Below are positions 24,807-33,823 of a DNA stretch of 64,000 bases, piece after piece (the stretch's first letter is position 1; each line of letters starts with the position of its first letter). A program made the position numbers and the translations under genes. Source of the stretch: Rhizobium sp. GN54 (GTDB lineage Bacteria > Pseudomonadota > Alphaproteobacteria > Rhizobiales > Rhizobiaceae); assembly GCF_021026345.1 (NCBI RefSeq), contig NZ_JAJNCZ010000001.1:744001-808000 (forward strand), written 5' to 3'. Under the pieces are notes generated by a model, which was not told the DNA's origin, made no database searches, and saw only the letters and a list, made by a program, of their open reading frames with translations.

Positions 24807-26210
24807 TCAATCCCCGGCCTCGCCGCGCATCAGCGCGCCCTTCGAGCCGGCGATCCGGGCCACCAGGTCCGGCAGGCTGTCGATCTCCTGCCAGCGCCCG
24901 CCGTTGCCCTTCGGCAGTTCGGCCGAGCCAGTGGGCAGGACCGCTTGCGAAAAGCCCAGCTTTTCCGCCTCCTTGAGGCGCTGGGCGGTGTGTGAGACCG
25001 GCCGGACGGCGCCCGACAGGCTGACTTCGCCGAAATAGACGCAATCGGCAGGCAGGGCAAGGCCGGCCAGCGACGAAACGAGCGCGGCTGCGACGGCGAG
25101 ATCGGCAGCCGGTTCGGAGATGCGGAAGCCGCCGGCGATGTTGAGATAGACGTCGTGCTGGCCGAGGCGGACGCCGCAATGGGCCTCCAGCACCGCAAGG
25201 ATCATCGACAGCCTGGCCGAATCCCAGCCGACGACGGCGCGGCGCGCGGTGCCGAGCGAGGTCGGCGCCACAAGCGCCTGCACCTCGACGAGCACCGGGC
25301 GGGTGCCCTCCATGCCGGCGAAGACCGCAGCGCCCGGGGACTTCTCGTTGCGCTCGCCGAGGAAGAGTTCGGAGGGGTTGGCGACCTCGCGCAGGCCCTT
25401 GTCCGACATCTCGAACACGCCGATCTCGTCGGTCGGCCCGAAGCGGTTCTTGACGGTGCGCAGGATGCGGTAGTGATGGCCGCGGTCGCCCTCGAAATAG
25501 AGCACGGCGTCGACCATGTGCTCGACGACGCGGGGGCCGGCGATCTGGCCCTCCTTGGTGACGTGACCGACGAGCACAACGGCAGCGCCCGTCTGCTTGG
25601 CAAACCGGATCATCGCCTGCGCGCCGGTGCGCACCTGGGTGACGGTGCCGGGGGCCGATTCGACGATATCGCTCCACAGCGTCTGGATCGAATCGATGAT
25701 GGCAAGGTCCGGCCGCTTGCCGTCGGCGAGCGTGGCGAGGATGTCCTCGACATTGGTCTCGGCGGCGAGCAGAACGTCGGTCTCGGCGGCGCCCAGGCGC
25801 TGGGCGCGCAGCCTGATCTGCGCGACCGCCTCCTCGCCGGAGACGTAGATGACGCGCTGGCCCTTGCGCGAAAGGGCGGCGGCGGCCTGCATCAGCACGG
25901 TCGACTTGCCGATCCCCGGATCGCCGCCGACGAGCACCGCCGAGCCGCGCACGAAGCCGCCGCCGGTGACCCGGTCGAGCTCGCCGATGCCGGTCGAAAC
26001 CCGCGGCGCTTCCTCGATCTCGCCCGAAAGCGTGGTTAGCGCCACCACGCGGCCCTTCTTCGGCGTCTTGCCCGGCCCGCCGCCGATGCCCCCCATCGGG
26101 TCTTCCTCGACGACGGTGTTCCACTCGCCGCAGGCGTCGCACTTGCCGACCCAGCGCGCATGGACGGTGCCGCAGCTCTGGCAGACGAATTGGGTCCGGG
26201 CCTTGGCCAT
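24807..26210 (-). CDS. radA: DNA repair protein RadA
   Basis: A 467-aa RecA-related ATPase that drives branch migration during recombinational repair. The N-terminal zinc finger has Cys10, Cys13, Cys24 and Cys27 (CQSCGTVHARWVGKCDACG). Walker A is GDPGIGKST at 96-104, the RadA-specific KNRFG motif is present (TVKNRFGPTDEIG), and a Lon-protease-like C-terminal domain follows. ATG 26210 shares its first base with the last base of the upstream toxin-like gene stop (TGATG), so translation is probably coupled. A longer open frame to 26312 has no plausible start and overlaps the toxin gene. Confidence 0.95.
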   Translation of the reverse strand: MAKARTQFVCQSCGTVHARWVGKCDACGEWNTVVEEDPMGGIGGGPGKTPKKGRVVALTTLSGEIEEAPRVSTGIGELDRVTGGGFVRGSAVLVGGDPGIGKSTVLMQAAAALSRKGQRVIYVSGEEAVAQIRLRAQRLGAAETDVLLAAETNVEDILATLADGKRPDLAIIDSIQTLWSDIVESAPGTVTQVRTGAQAMIRFAKQTGAAVVLVGHVTKEGQIAGPRVVEHMVDAVLYFEGDRGHHYRILRTVKNRFGPTDEIGVFEMSDKGLREVANPSELFLGERNEKSPGAAVFAGMEGTRPVLVEVQALVAPTSLGTARRAVVGWDSARLSMILAVLEAHCGVRLGQHDVYLNIAGGFRISEPAADLAVAAALVSSLAGLALPADCVYFGEVSLSGAVRPVSHTAQRLKEAEKLGFSQAVLPTGSAELPKGNGGRWQEIDSLPDLVARIAGSKGALMRGEAGD

Positions 26211-26524
26211 CAGGTCTCGCTTTCGGTGAAATCGTCCGGCGACAGGTCCTGCCGGCCGTGGAGGATGCGGATGACGACGATTCGTGTGTCGTACACCCGC
26301 AGATAGATGCATCGGTCTCGGTAGGGAAGGGCTCTCAATCCGGGAGCCAGCCAGTCTCGGGCAACACCGGTATAGCCGGCCGCCGCAGCTGATTTGATCT
26401 TGGCCTCGATCGCGCGGACGAAGCGCAGGGCGGCGTCAGGATTATCCTGAGCGATGAAATCGAATATGCCGATAAGATCCTCGATCGCCGCAGGCGACAG
26501 GCGGTAGTGCCGGGCCTCGATCAC
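26210..26524 (-). CDS. ParE/RelE-superfamily toxin
   Basis: A 104-aa protein of the ParE/RelE fold: YRLSPAAIEDLIGIFDFIAQDN, then AALRFVRAIEAKIKSAAAA, and a beta-rich end with RCIYLRVYDTRIVVIRILHGRQD. ParE toxins poison gyrase; RelE types cut mRNA on ribosomes. The HGRQD ending and partner type favour ParE, but this is not proven. The start is GTG 26524 and its first bases overlap the antitoxin stop as GTGA. Its own stop overlaps the radA start as TGATG, so antitoxin, toxin and radA are joined without any gap. Confidence 0.88.
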   Translation of the reverse strand: MIEARHYRLSPAAIEDLIGIFDFIAQDNPDAALRFVRAIEAKIKSAAAAGYTGVARDWLAPGLRALPYRDRCIYLRVYDTRIVVIRILHGRQDLSPDDFTESET

Positions 26525-26787
26525 TTCGCGGACTTCGCGCGGGCGACGATATAGGCGGTCAGGTCGTCATCGGTCGAGAACTCGACATACTCGCCGTTCG
26601 CGATCTGCTGGTCGCCCTCCTCGATCAGCCGCCGCAATTCGTTCAGTTGCAGTTCGTCCCGCTCCAGCAGGCGCAGGCCCGCGCGCACGACTTCGCTGGC
26701 GTTGTTGTAGCGCCCGGAACTGACCTGCTCGTCGATGAAGGCTTCGAAATGGTCGCCGACCACGATGGATTTCTTTGCGTTCGACAT
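26521..26787 (-). CDS. ParD-type antitoxin
   Basis: An 88-aa protein with an N-terminal ribbon-helix-helix DNA-binding part (SIVVGDHFEAFIDEQVSSGR, then NNASEVVRAGLRLLE) and an acidic C-terminal tail that would wrap the toxin. ParD proteins neutralise ParE and repress their own operon. ATG 26787 has an excellent GGAGG five bases upstream; the open frame reaches 26820. The 49 bases to the end of alr must hold any separate promoter, so the module may instead be transcribed from within or before alr. Confidence 0.9.
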   Translation of the reverse strand: MSNAKKSIVVGDHFEAFIDEQVSSGRYNNASEVVRAGLRLLERDELQLNELRRLIEEGDQQIANGEYVEFSTDDDLTAYIVARAKSAK

Positions 26788-26836
26788 GCCGACCTCCGCG
26801 ATTTGCGGCGATCCTATCACTCAGGGAGAACAATTC

Positions 26837-28015
26837 CTACCGTGCAGCCTCGATGTAGTCCCGGCGGTAGCGCGGACCGAGGCTGGTCAGGAGCACGTAG
26901 TCGATCGTGCCGCCGGCGCGCGAGACGACCTCGATCGGCATGTGTGGGCCGAACAGCTCGATGAAGTCGCCGGCACGCACCGTTCCCGCCGGCAGGTCGG
27001 TCACGTCGAAATGGGTGAGGTCCATGGTGACGCGGCCGATCAGCGGCACGTGGTGGCCGTGCAGATAGCCCTTCGCACCGGAGACGACCGCCTGGCGCAG
27101 CGGCACGCCGGCGCCGGAGAGGCTGCGCAGGTAGCCGTCGGCATAGCCGATCGCAGCCACCGCGATCCGGCTGTCGCGGGAAAGCAGGGCCGAGGCCCCG
27201 TAGCCGACGCCCTCGCCGATCTTCGCCTCGCGCACCTGCAGGATCCGCGCCTCGGCCTTCACCACCGGCTTCATCGGGTTGGGCTCGCCGTTGACCGCCG
27301 CCCCGCCATAGACGGAGATGCCCGGGCGGGTCATGTCGAAGTGGAAATCCTGGCCAAGAAAGACGCCGGCGGAGTTTGCAAGGCTTGCCTCCACCCCCTC
27401 GAAGGCGCTTGCCGCGGCGCGGAAACGGTCGAGCTGCATGCGGTTCATCGGATGCAGGGGCTCGTCGCCGCAGGCGAGATGGCTCATGATCAGCACCGGC
27501 GAAAAGCTTGCCGGGCGGGCCGGGTCGTGGGCCAGCGCCGTGGCCTCGGCGACCGTCAGCCCGAGACGGTTCATGCCGGTGTCGACCTGCAGGACACACG
27601 GATAGTCGCCATGTTCCGAAATCGCCGCCATGAAGACGGCAAGCTGTTCGCTCGATGCGATGACGGGCACGAGGTCATGGCTGAAGAACAGCCGCTCCGA
27701 GCCGGCCCACATGCCGGAGAGGACGTAGATCCGGCCGTCGGGAACGGTGGGGCGAAGGGCCGCACCTTCCTGCGGGGTCGCCACGAAGAAGTCGCGCGCG
27801 CCGGCCTGGTAGAGGGTGCGCGCCGCCGGCTCCAGCCCGGTTCCATAGGCATTGGCCTTGAGCACGGCAGCGGTGCGGGCCTTCCCTGATTTTCGCGCCA
27901 TGAGGCGCCAGTTGTCGGCGAGCGCTCCGAGGTCGACGGTGACACGGGCCGGTTCCTCGCCGGGAAGATCGTCCGACGAGACCGGGGCGGAGAAGGGAAA
28001 ACCGTTGTTCGTCAT
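26837..28015 (-). CDS. alr: alanine racemase
   Basis: A 392-aa PLP enzyme that makes D-alanine for peptidoglycan. The PLP lysine is in AVLKANAYGTG; the opposite catalytic tyrosine is expected in the VGYGASALLS segment. LQVDTGMNRLGL and RPGISVYGG are family blocks. ATG 28015 has a poor ribosome site (an upstream TTG at 28051 is no better), so the exact start is unsure. In related genomes alr lies between dnaB and radA; here a secreted-protein gene and an RTX gene come between alr and dnaB. Confidence 0.93.
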   Translation of the reverse strand: MTNNGFPFSAPVSSDDLPGEEPARVTVDLGALADNWRLMARKSGKARTAAVLKANAYGTGLEPAARTLYQAGARDFFVATPQEGAALRPTVPDGRIYVLSGMWAGSERLFFSHDLVPVIASSEQLAVFMAAISEHGDYPCVLQVDTGMNRLGLTVAEATALAHDPARPASFSPVLIMSHLACGDEPLHPMNRMQLDRFRAAASAFEGVEASLANSAGVFLGQDFHFDMTRPGISVYGGAAVNGEPNPMKPVVKAEARILQVREAKIGEGVGYGASALLSRDSRIAVAAIGYADGYLRSLSGAGVPLRQAVVSGAKGYLHGHHVPLIGRVTMDLTHFDVTDLPAGTVRAGDFIELFGPHMPIEVVSRAGGTIDYVLLTSLGPRYRRDYIEAAR

Positions 28016-28187
28016 ATTTTCTGGAATACAGTCTCCGGCTTCCGGCAGCAACAGGATTGCGTCCGTGCGAAATTCCGCTAGAGCTTTGCGCGCAAGGACA
28101 ATTCTGAGGCGATTTTGTCAGGCATGCCTCCGTTTTGCGTGCAATCCGGGTTCTGCGGTTGAGACATCGGGAGGTTGAACAGCAAGC

Positions 28188-28793
28188 ATGCCAAGACGTA
28201 TCGCCATCGCCTCGCTGGCGCTCGTTCTCGCCGCGGCGTCGCTCGTCCGGCCGGTCTGTGCGCAGGAGACGCCGGACCCGCCGCTGGAACTGCGCGATGC
28301 TTACGCGACCCTGCTCGGCCTCGATCTCGATGGCGAGGCGCCTGTCCGCGACGGCCGCACCGACATCTACCGCTCGAACCTCGACAACCCCGATGCGCCG
28401 CGTCTCGTCACCCGGCTGGAGGTGAGCGGCAACGAATGCCGCGTGCGCACCACCTCCGCACTCCAGACGCCCGGCGAATGGGCTGTGCTGTCGCTGACGA
28501 TGATGGACCTGAAGCGGGTCGACAGCGCCGTCGCCTATGGATCGGTCGACGACCTGATCGCCGGAAAGAACCCGCTTCGCCCCGGCGACCCGCATGCGCG
28601 ACAGCTCGTGCTCCGGGGCAGCCACCTGCAATGCACGAGCAGGCTCTCGCTCGCCGACGAGGCCGGCACCCCCCTGAGCACCTGCCACGACCGGCTCGAC
28701 ATCTCGATGATGGACGATGCCCAGGTGGCCCGGGTCCAGAGCGCCGTGGCGCTGCTGACCCGGACCTGTGACATTGACGCCCTGCGGCGATAG
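28188..28793 (+). CDS. hypothetical secreted protein
   Basis: A 201-aa protein I cannot assign to a family. It has a clear Sec signal peptide (MPRRIAIASLALVLAAASLV, likely cut after VCA at about residue 25). The mature part has four cysteines (NECRVRT, LQCTSR, STCHDR, TRTCDID), suggesting two disulfides in the periplasm. GGGAGG lies 13 bases before ATG 28188, rather far. It is a single-gene unit, divergent from alr and convergent with the RTX gene. Confidence 0.72.
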   Translation: MPRRIAIASLALVLAAASLVRPVCAQETPDPPLELRDAYATLLGLDLDGEAPVRDGRTDIYRSNLDNPDAPRLVTRLEVSGNECRVRTTSALQTPGEWAVLSLTMMDLKRVDSAVAYGSVDDLIAGKNPLRPGDPHARQLVLRGSHLQCTSRLSLADEAGTPLSTCHDRLDISMMDDAQVARVQSAVALLTRTCDIDALRR

Positions 28794-28840
28794 GGAGGTC
28801 CTGCGCGCACTCGGCGCCTGACCCATGCCGCCCGGGGGCG

Positions 28841-30175
28841 CTACAGGATGAAGTCCCCCTTCGACAGCGACAGGGCATCGTCAAGGTGAATGCCGAAATC
28901 AGCCTTCTTGTCGCCGTTCACGTCGGCATAGACATAGGTGTCGGATTTCGACTTGCTGACACGCAGTTCTCCCGGGTCGCCGGAAAACTTCTTCGACCCC
29001 ACGAACTCGAAGGCCTGATCGCCGGACTTCTTCGTATTGGCGTCGATTGCGCTCAGATCGAGCTTGTCCCGCTGTGACTTGCTGAAGTCGAAGATCGTAT
29101 CGCGGCCGCTGGAACCCGGCTTGGAGTCGGCGATCGATTCGAACACGAAAACGTCACGGCCCTTGCCGCCATACAGGGCGTCTGCGCCCTTCATGCCGGT
29201 GATCGTGTCGTTGCCACTATTGCCCCGAAGGGTGTTGCTGGCCGAACTGCCGGTCAGCACATCGTTCTTGCTGCCGCCCGAGACATGCTCGAAATTGCGA
29301 ACGAGGAAGATCCCGTTGCCGGTATCGACGACATCGCTGATGCCGAGGTCGATGTCGAGCTTTCGTGTGAACGACGACATGATCAGGGTATCGGAGTTCC
29401 GGTCTGCCCCGGTCGATACGCCGGACCCGCCGTCGACGATCACGAACTGATCCGCCTCGGCGAGTTTGCGCAACGTGACGGTGTCGGCGTCGCGCCCACC
29501 GAACACGGCGTCGGCGCCGCCGGAACCGAGCGAGATCGTGTCCTTGCCCCGGCCGCCGGAGATGGTTCCGATCCAGCCCGAGGAGGTCGTGATGCTGTCG
29601 TTTCCGCGACCTGCATCGATGCTGTCGATTTCCGCGCCGCTCCCGATCTTGATGATGTCGCGGTCCTCCCCGGCGCGCACGACGCCCGCGCCACCGGAGC
29701 CGATTGTGACCTTGTTGGCGCCATGCCCGACGGAGATGTAGTCGACGTAGCCGGTGCCCGTCTTGACGCTGTCGTTGCCGCCGCCAAGCTCGATCTGCCC
29801 TGCGCCGGCCGCACCAAGCGTCAGGGTTTCCACGTTTCCGCTGCCCTTCACGACGTCGACATAGGTTCTATTGAAGGTCGCGACGCTCGATCCGGCGCCG
29901 TTCAGAGCGCCCAAAGCGAGAAAACCGACCGAGCCGCCAGTGCCGTCGGTGTTGTCCTTGATCACGGCCTTCACCTGGCCGGTGAAACGAAACATATCGA
30001 TGTTCCAGCCGGAGCCTTCGAGCGTATATGTTGCAGTGCGCACAGGAAGAGAGTCTTCGACCCACGTATCGACGTAGAGAAGCCAGTTCTTGCCCCAGTC
30101 ATACGGATCGACGCCCACTTTGAACGGCGTAGATCCGTCCAGCGTCACACTAATATTCGAAGTCAGTGTCGTCAT
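28841..30175 (-). CDS. RTX (hemolysin-type calcium-binding) secreted protein
   Basis: A 444-aa protein without a Sec signal, expected to leave by a type I system. Residues 1-110 are a unique domain. Residues ~127-236 hold about six tandem 19-residue repeats of form GxGxDxIxxGSG plus a short beta link. Residues ~300-340 are canonical RTX nonapeptides (GGSKNDVLTG, GNSGNDTITG, GGKGRDVFVF). The end resembles the serralysin C-terminal domain (RDTIFDFSKSQRDKLDLSAI) and closes LSLSKGDFIL, a usual type I secretion tail. ATG 30175 follows GGGGAAATCAA. No secretion genes are nearby. Function (adhesin, matrix protein, inactive glycanase) is unknown. Confidence 0.85.
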   Translation of the reverse strand: MTTLTSNISVTLDGSTPFKVGVDPYDWGKNWLLYVDTWVEDSLPVRTATYTLEGSGWNIDMFRFTGQVKAVIKDNTDGTGGSVGFLALGALNGAGSSVATFNRTYVDVVKGSGNVETLTLGAAGAGQIELGGGNDSVKTGTGYVDYISVGHGANKVTIGSGGAGVVRAGEDRDIIKIGSGAEIDSIDAGRGNDSITTSSGWIGTISGGRGKDTISLGSGGADAVFGGRDADTVTLRKLAEADQFVIVDGGSGVSTGADRNSDTLIMSSFTRKLDIDLGISDVVDTGNGIFLVRNFEHVSGGSKNDVLTGSSASNTLRGNSGNDTITGMKGADALYGGKGRDVFVFESIADSKPGSSGRDTIFDFSKSQRDKLDLSAIDANTKKSGDQAFEFVGSKKFSGDPGELRVSKSKSDTYVYADVNGDKKADFGIHLDDALSLSKGDFIL

Positions 30176-30570
30176 TTGATTTCCCCATTCCCCAGCAATC
30201 AAATTTCCCGGATAAAAATGTCCAGGTGACTCGCATAATACGAGAGCAAGGTTGCAGATCAACAACAAGTGGGAAAATTGTTCGATTGGAAACTATGCTT
30301 ATCCCCCGGCCGGACGCGATGCCATCCGGCTCGGCACGGTGCAAGTATGGCGTACTGTTGGTGCGAACGGTGGGACGTCGGCACGCGCCGCTCGCAACGT
30401 CGCGAGCCGGAATTGTCACTGTTCGAAGTGAGGGCGGGCGTTCGACCGCAGGTCACCGGCTGCCCCGTTGACCGCGATCGCCGATGGGTCGGGAGGCTGC
30501 TGCGGTGGCAGCCGATCTTGGCGCTTGAAGGCCGGACCCCGGTCCGGCCTCATGGGCGGCGAGGCGCCGC
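30176..30570. other. 395-base intergenic region upstream of the RTX gene, with dnaB terminator
   Basis: The part nearest the RTX gene (30176-30310) is AT-rich compared with the rest of the window and should hold its promoter. The middle is GC-rich with no gene seen. At 30529-30550 a perfect 10-bp hairpin (AGGCCGGACC / GGTCCGGCCT) lies 20 bases after the dnaB stop, probably the dnaB terminator, though without a clear T-run. Confidence 0.55.
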
Positions 30571-32073
30571 TCAGTGCTCTTCGTACTGCGCGAACGACGG
30601 GTCGGCGAGGTCGGCGAAGCGGGTGAATTCGGACTGGAAGGCGAGCTTCACGGTGCCGGTCGGCCCGTGGCGCTGCTTGGCGATGATCACGTCGGCCGTG
30701 CCCTTCACCTTCTCGAACTGCACCTTCCATTCTTCGTATTTCGGGTCGAACTCGTCGCGCGGCTCGAGGTTCTTGACGTAGTATTCCTCGCGGAACACGA
30801 ACAGCACCACGTCGGCGTCCTGTTCGATCGAGCCCGATTCGCGCAGGTCGGAGAGCTGCGGCCGTTTGTCCTCGCGGCTTTCCACCTGACGGGAAAGCTG
30901 GGAGAGCGCGATGATCGGCACGTTGAGTTCCTTGCCGAGCGCCTTCAGGCCCGTGGTGATCTGGGTGATTTCCTGCACGCGGTTGTCGCTCGACTTGCCC
31001 GAGCCCGTCATCAGCTGGATATAGTCCACCACCAGGCAATCGAGGCCGCGCTGCCGCTTCAGCCGGCGGGCGCGGGCGGAAAGCTGGGCGATCGAGATAC
31101 CGCCGGTCTGGTCGATGAACAGCGGCACCTTCTGCATCATCTGCGAGCAGGCGACGAGCTTCTCGAAATCGGCCTCGGAGATATCGCCGCGGCGGATCTT
31201 CGACGAGGAGACTTCCGTCTGCTCGGAGATGATACGGGTGGCGAGCTGCTCCGACGACATTTCCAGCGAGTAGAAGCCGACGACGCCGCCGTTCTTGGCC
31301 TTGTACGATCCGTCGGCCTGCACCTCCTGCTCATAGGCGGCAGCGATGTTGTAGGCGATGTTCGTTGCGAGCGACGTCTTGCCCATGCCCGGGCGGCCGG
31401 CGAGCACGATCAGGTCCGAACGCTGCAGGCCGCCCATGCGGGCGTCGAGCGAATGGATGCCGGTCGAGATGCCCGACAGCGAGCCGTCGCGCTCGAAGGC
31501 GGCTCCCGCCATGTCGATCGCAAGCGCCACAGCATCGTTGAACGACTGGAAGCCGCCGTCGTAGCGGCCGGTCTCGGCCAGTTCGAACAGCCGCCGCTCC
31601 GCATCCTCGATCTGGCTCTGCGGGGGCATGTCGAGCGGTGCGTCATAGGCGATGTTGACCATGTCCTCGCCAATGGTGATCAGCGAGCGCCGCAGCGCCA
31701 GGTCGTAGATCGCGCGGCCGTAGTCCTCGGCGTTGATGATGGTCACCGCCTCGGCCGCAAGCCGGGCGAGATATTGCGGGATCGTCAGGTCGCCGACACG
31801 GCCGTCGGCCGGAAGGTGCGTCTTCAGCGTGATCGTCGTTGCGATCTTGCCCATGCGGATCGTGTCGCCGGCAAGCTCGAAGATCTTGCGGTGAAGCGGC
31901 TCCTGGAAATGGATCGGCTTGAGGAAATCGGAGACGCGATAATAGGCGTCGTTGTTAACCAGGATCGCGCCCAAGAGCGCCTGCTCGGCCTCGATGTTGC
32001 TCGGCGCCTCGCGGTGGTGCACCCCGAGATCGTCGCGGCCCGGATTGGCAAGCTTTCGCACGGCGTCGTTCAT
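30571..32073 (-). CDS. dnaB: replicative DNA helicase
   Basis: A 500-aa hexameric 5'-3' helicase that unwinds the chromosome fork. The N-terminal domain begins at APSNIEAEQALLGAILVNNDA; the RecA-like domain has Walker A AGRPGMGKTS, Walker B LDCLVVDYIQLM and the arginine-finger region ESREDKRPQLSDLRESGSIE. Full length with no intein. It starts at ATG 32073 with a separate upstream region of about 280 bases, so it is probably transcribed alone, ending at the hairpin at 30529. Confidence 0.97.
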   Translation of the reverse strand: MNDAVRKLANPGRDDLGVHHREAPSNIEAEQALLGAILVNNDAYYRVSDFLKPIHFQEPLHRKIFELAGDTIRMGKIATTITLKTHLPADGRVGDLTIPQYLARLAAEAVTIINAEDYGRAIYDLALRRSLITIGEDMVNIAYDAPLDMPPQSQIEDAERRLFELAETGRYDGGFQSFNDAVALAIDMAGAAFERDGSLSGISTGIHSLDARMGGLQRSDLIVLAGRPGMGKTSLATNIAYNIAAAYEQEVQADGSYKAKNGGVVGFYSLEMSSEQLATRIISEQTEVSSSKIRRGDISEADFEKLVACSQMMQKVPLFIDQTGGISIAQLSARARRLKRQRGLDCLVVDYIQLMTGSGKSSDNRVQEITQITTGLKALGKELNVPIIALSQLSRQVESREDKRPQLSDLRESGSIEQDADVVLFVFREEYYVKNLEPRDEFDPKYEEWKVQFEKVKGTADVIIAKQRHGPTGTVKLAFQSEFTRFADLADPSFAQYEEH

Positions 32074-32254
32074 GTGGCCCGTTTCTCCCGAATCCCGTCT
32101 GCGCTGAAGCCTCTGCTTTCAACCGGGGCAGAGCGGGGGTCAAGCGCCGACTGTGCCGCAATGCCGTTCACCGGCCGGGCGAATCAGTCTTGGACACAGT
32201 CTTAGACCTTTCCACAACGGCGCCCGTGCGCAAAGTCCACAGTGCGGATTTAAA

Positions 32255-32271
32255 CGGCCCGGATCGGGCCG
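32255..32271 (-). terminator. possible terminator of cfa
   Basis: A 7-bp perfect stem (CGGCCCG / CGGGCCG) with a 3-base loop is followed on the minus strand by TTTAAAT. It lies about 80 bases after the cfa stop. Short T-run, so moderate support. Confidence 0.45.
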
Positions 32272-32353
32272 AAACGGGGAAGGGTACTTGACGCCGCCGT
32301 GGAGCGATTCGGCCGGCGCGGGAACGGCCGGCCGGCCGCACGCCGGGCCACCG

Positions 32354-33640
32354 TCAGAGGGAGGCTTCCTGCGGGAAACGGCGTGCGCCGCCGCCGCGCG
32401 CCTTGCCGTCGCCCTCCCGGGCCTTCAGGCAGCCTTCGCCATGCTCGATGTAGTCGCGGGTGAGCGGCACGGCTTGCTGGTCGTGGGCGAGCTGCAACTG
32501 GAACACCACCAGGTTCTGCCAGCGGAACGCGCTCTCGGAGGCGGCCAGATAGAACTCCCAGATCCGGCAGAAGCACTCGTCGTAGAGCGCCTTCGCCTCG
32601 TCGCGCCGCGCCATGAAGCGAAGCCGCCAGTGCCGCAGCGTCTCGGCATAGTGCAGCCGCAGGATCTCGATGTCGGTGATCGCAAGCCCCGATTTCTCCA
32701 CTGCCCGCATCACCTCCGACAGGGCCGGGATGTAGCCGCCGGGGAAGATGTACTTCTCGATGAACGGGTTGTTGGTCGTCGGCGCGTCCGTCCGGCCGAT
32801 CGTGTGCAGCAGCATGACGCCGTCCCGCCGCAGAAGCGAACCCGCCTTGCGGAAGAAGGTCAGGTAGTTCGGCCGCCCGACATGCTCGAACATGCCGACC
32901 GAGACGATGCGGTCATAGGTATCGGGGACATTGCGGTAGTCTTCCAGCAGGAACCGCACCTCGTCGTCTAGGCCGGTGGCCCTGGCGCGCTCGCGCGATA
33001 CCGCGAACTGCTCGTCCGACAGGGTGACGCCGGTGACGCGCGCGCCGAGGTTGCGCGCGAGGTAGAGCGCCATGCCGCCCCAGCCGCTGCCGATGTCGAG
33101 GACCGAAAGCCCCGGCCGCCGCATCGTCAGCTTCGCGGCGATGTGCCGCTTCTTGGCCAGTTGCGCATCGTCGAGGCTCTGTTCCGGCGTCTCGAAATAG
33201 GCGCAGGAATATTGCTTGTCCTCGTCCAGGAACAGGTCGTAGAGCGCGCCGGTGAGGTCGTAGTGGTGCTGGACGTTGTCGCGCGAGCGCCGGATCGTGT
33301 TCTTCTCCCGAAGCCAGCGCAGGGGATAGCGCATCCGCTCCAGAAGCCGGTTCCAGCGGCCGTCGTAATATTTGAAGTCGGGATTGCCGGTGAACACCGT
33401 CTCCAGAAGGTCGTACATGTCGCCTTCGACGAGGTCGATATCGCCGGTGCCGTAATAGTGGCCGAGATAGTAGGCCGGGTCGAAGATGAGCCCCCGCACG
33501 GCGCGCTTGCTGTTCAGCCGCACGTGGACCGGCTTGCCGGTGCGGTCGCCGGCTTCCGTCGTCGTGCCGTCGGGAAATGTCAGTTTCAGATTGCCACGTT
33601 GTACCAGGCGCGAGATCGTCGCGGAAAGAACGTATTTCAT
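32354..33640 (-). CDS. cfa: cyclopropane-fatty-acyl-phospholipid synthase
   Basis: A 428-aa SAM-dependent enzyme that adds a methylene bridge to unsaturated acyl chains in membrane phospholipids, usually in stationary phase or acid stress. The N-terminal lipid-binding part begins MKYVLSATISRLVQRGNLKL; the methyltransferase domain has NVQHHYDLTG, SVLDIGSGWGGMALYLA and SVGMFEHVGRPNY. ATG 33640 has GGAG seven bases upstream; the open frame extends to 33742 without a better start. Alternatively one of the unassigned rhizobial paralogues of cfa. Confidence 0.9.
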   Translation of the reverse strand: MKYVLSATISRLVQRGNLKLTFPDGTTTEAGDRTGKPVHVRLNSKRAVRGLIFDPAYYLGHYYGTGDIDLVEGDMYDLLETVFTGNPDFKYYDGRWNRLLERMRYPLRWLREKNTIRRSRDNVQHHYDLTGALYDLFLDEDKQYSCAYFETPEQSLDDAQLAKKRHIAAKLTMRRPGLSVLDIGSGWGGMALYLARNLGARVTGVTLSDEQFAVSRERARATGLDDEVRFLLEDYRNVPDTYDRIVSVGMFEHVGRPNYLTFFRKAGSLLRRDGVMLLHTIGRTDAPTTNNPFIEKYIFPGGYIPALSEVMRAVEKSGLAITDIEILRLHYAETLRHWRLRFMARRDEAKALYDECFCRIWEFYLAASESAFRWQNLVVFQLQLAHDQQAVPLTRDYIEHGEGCLKAREGDGKARGGGARRFPQEASL

Positions 33641-33739
33641 CAGCGGACTCCATCGCAGGCTGCGGCGGAGCGGGTCTGGTCGGAAACCGGCCTGGGAGCG
33701 GCCCGACCGCCTTTCCAGTCTGATTACAATAACAAATAA

Positions 33740-33770
33740 CAAAAAAACCCGGATTTCAACCCGGGTTTTT
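33740..33770 (-). terminator. intrinsic terminator of the rpsF-rpsR-DUF2232-rplI operon
   Basis: A stem AACCCGG / CCGGGTT around an 8-base loop has A7 on one side and T5 on the other, so it can act in both directions. On the minus strand, after rplI, it runs into seven T. Confidence 0.9.
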
Positions 33771-33823
33771 GTACGTTTGAGTTGTGTTCCGCGCGGTCGG
33801 AAATTCCGCCGCCGGCGCCGGCC

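Noticed and set aside
28841-30175. RTX gene as a serralysin-type protease
   Set aside because: Only the C-terminal calcium/secretion region resembles serralysins; no HExxH zinc site occurs in the N-terminal part.
32205-32250. DnaA-box-like strings near dnaB (TTTCCACA, GTCCACA)
   Set aside because: They match the nine-base box at only seven or fewer positions, are not clustered with an AT-rich unwinding region, and similar strings occur by chance elsewhere in the window.
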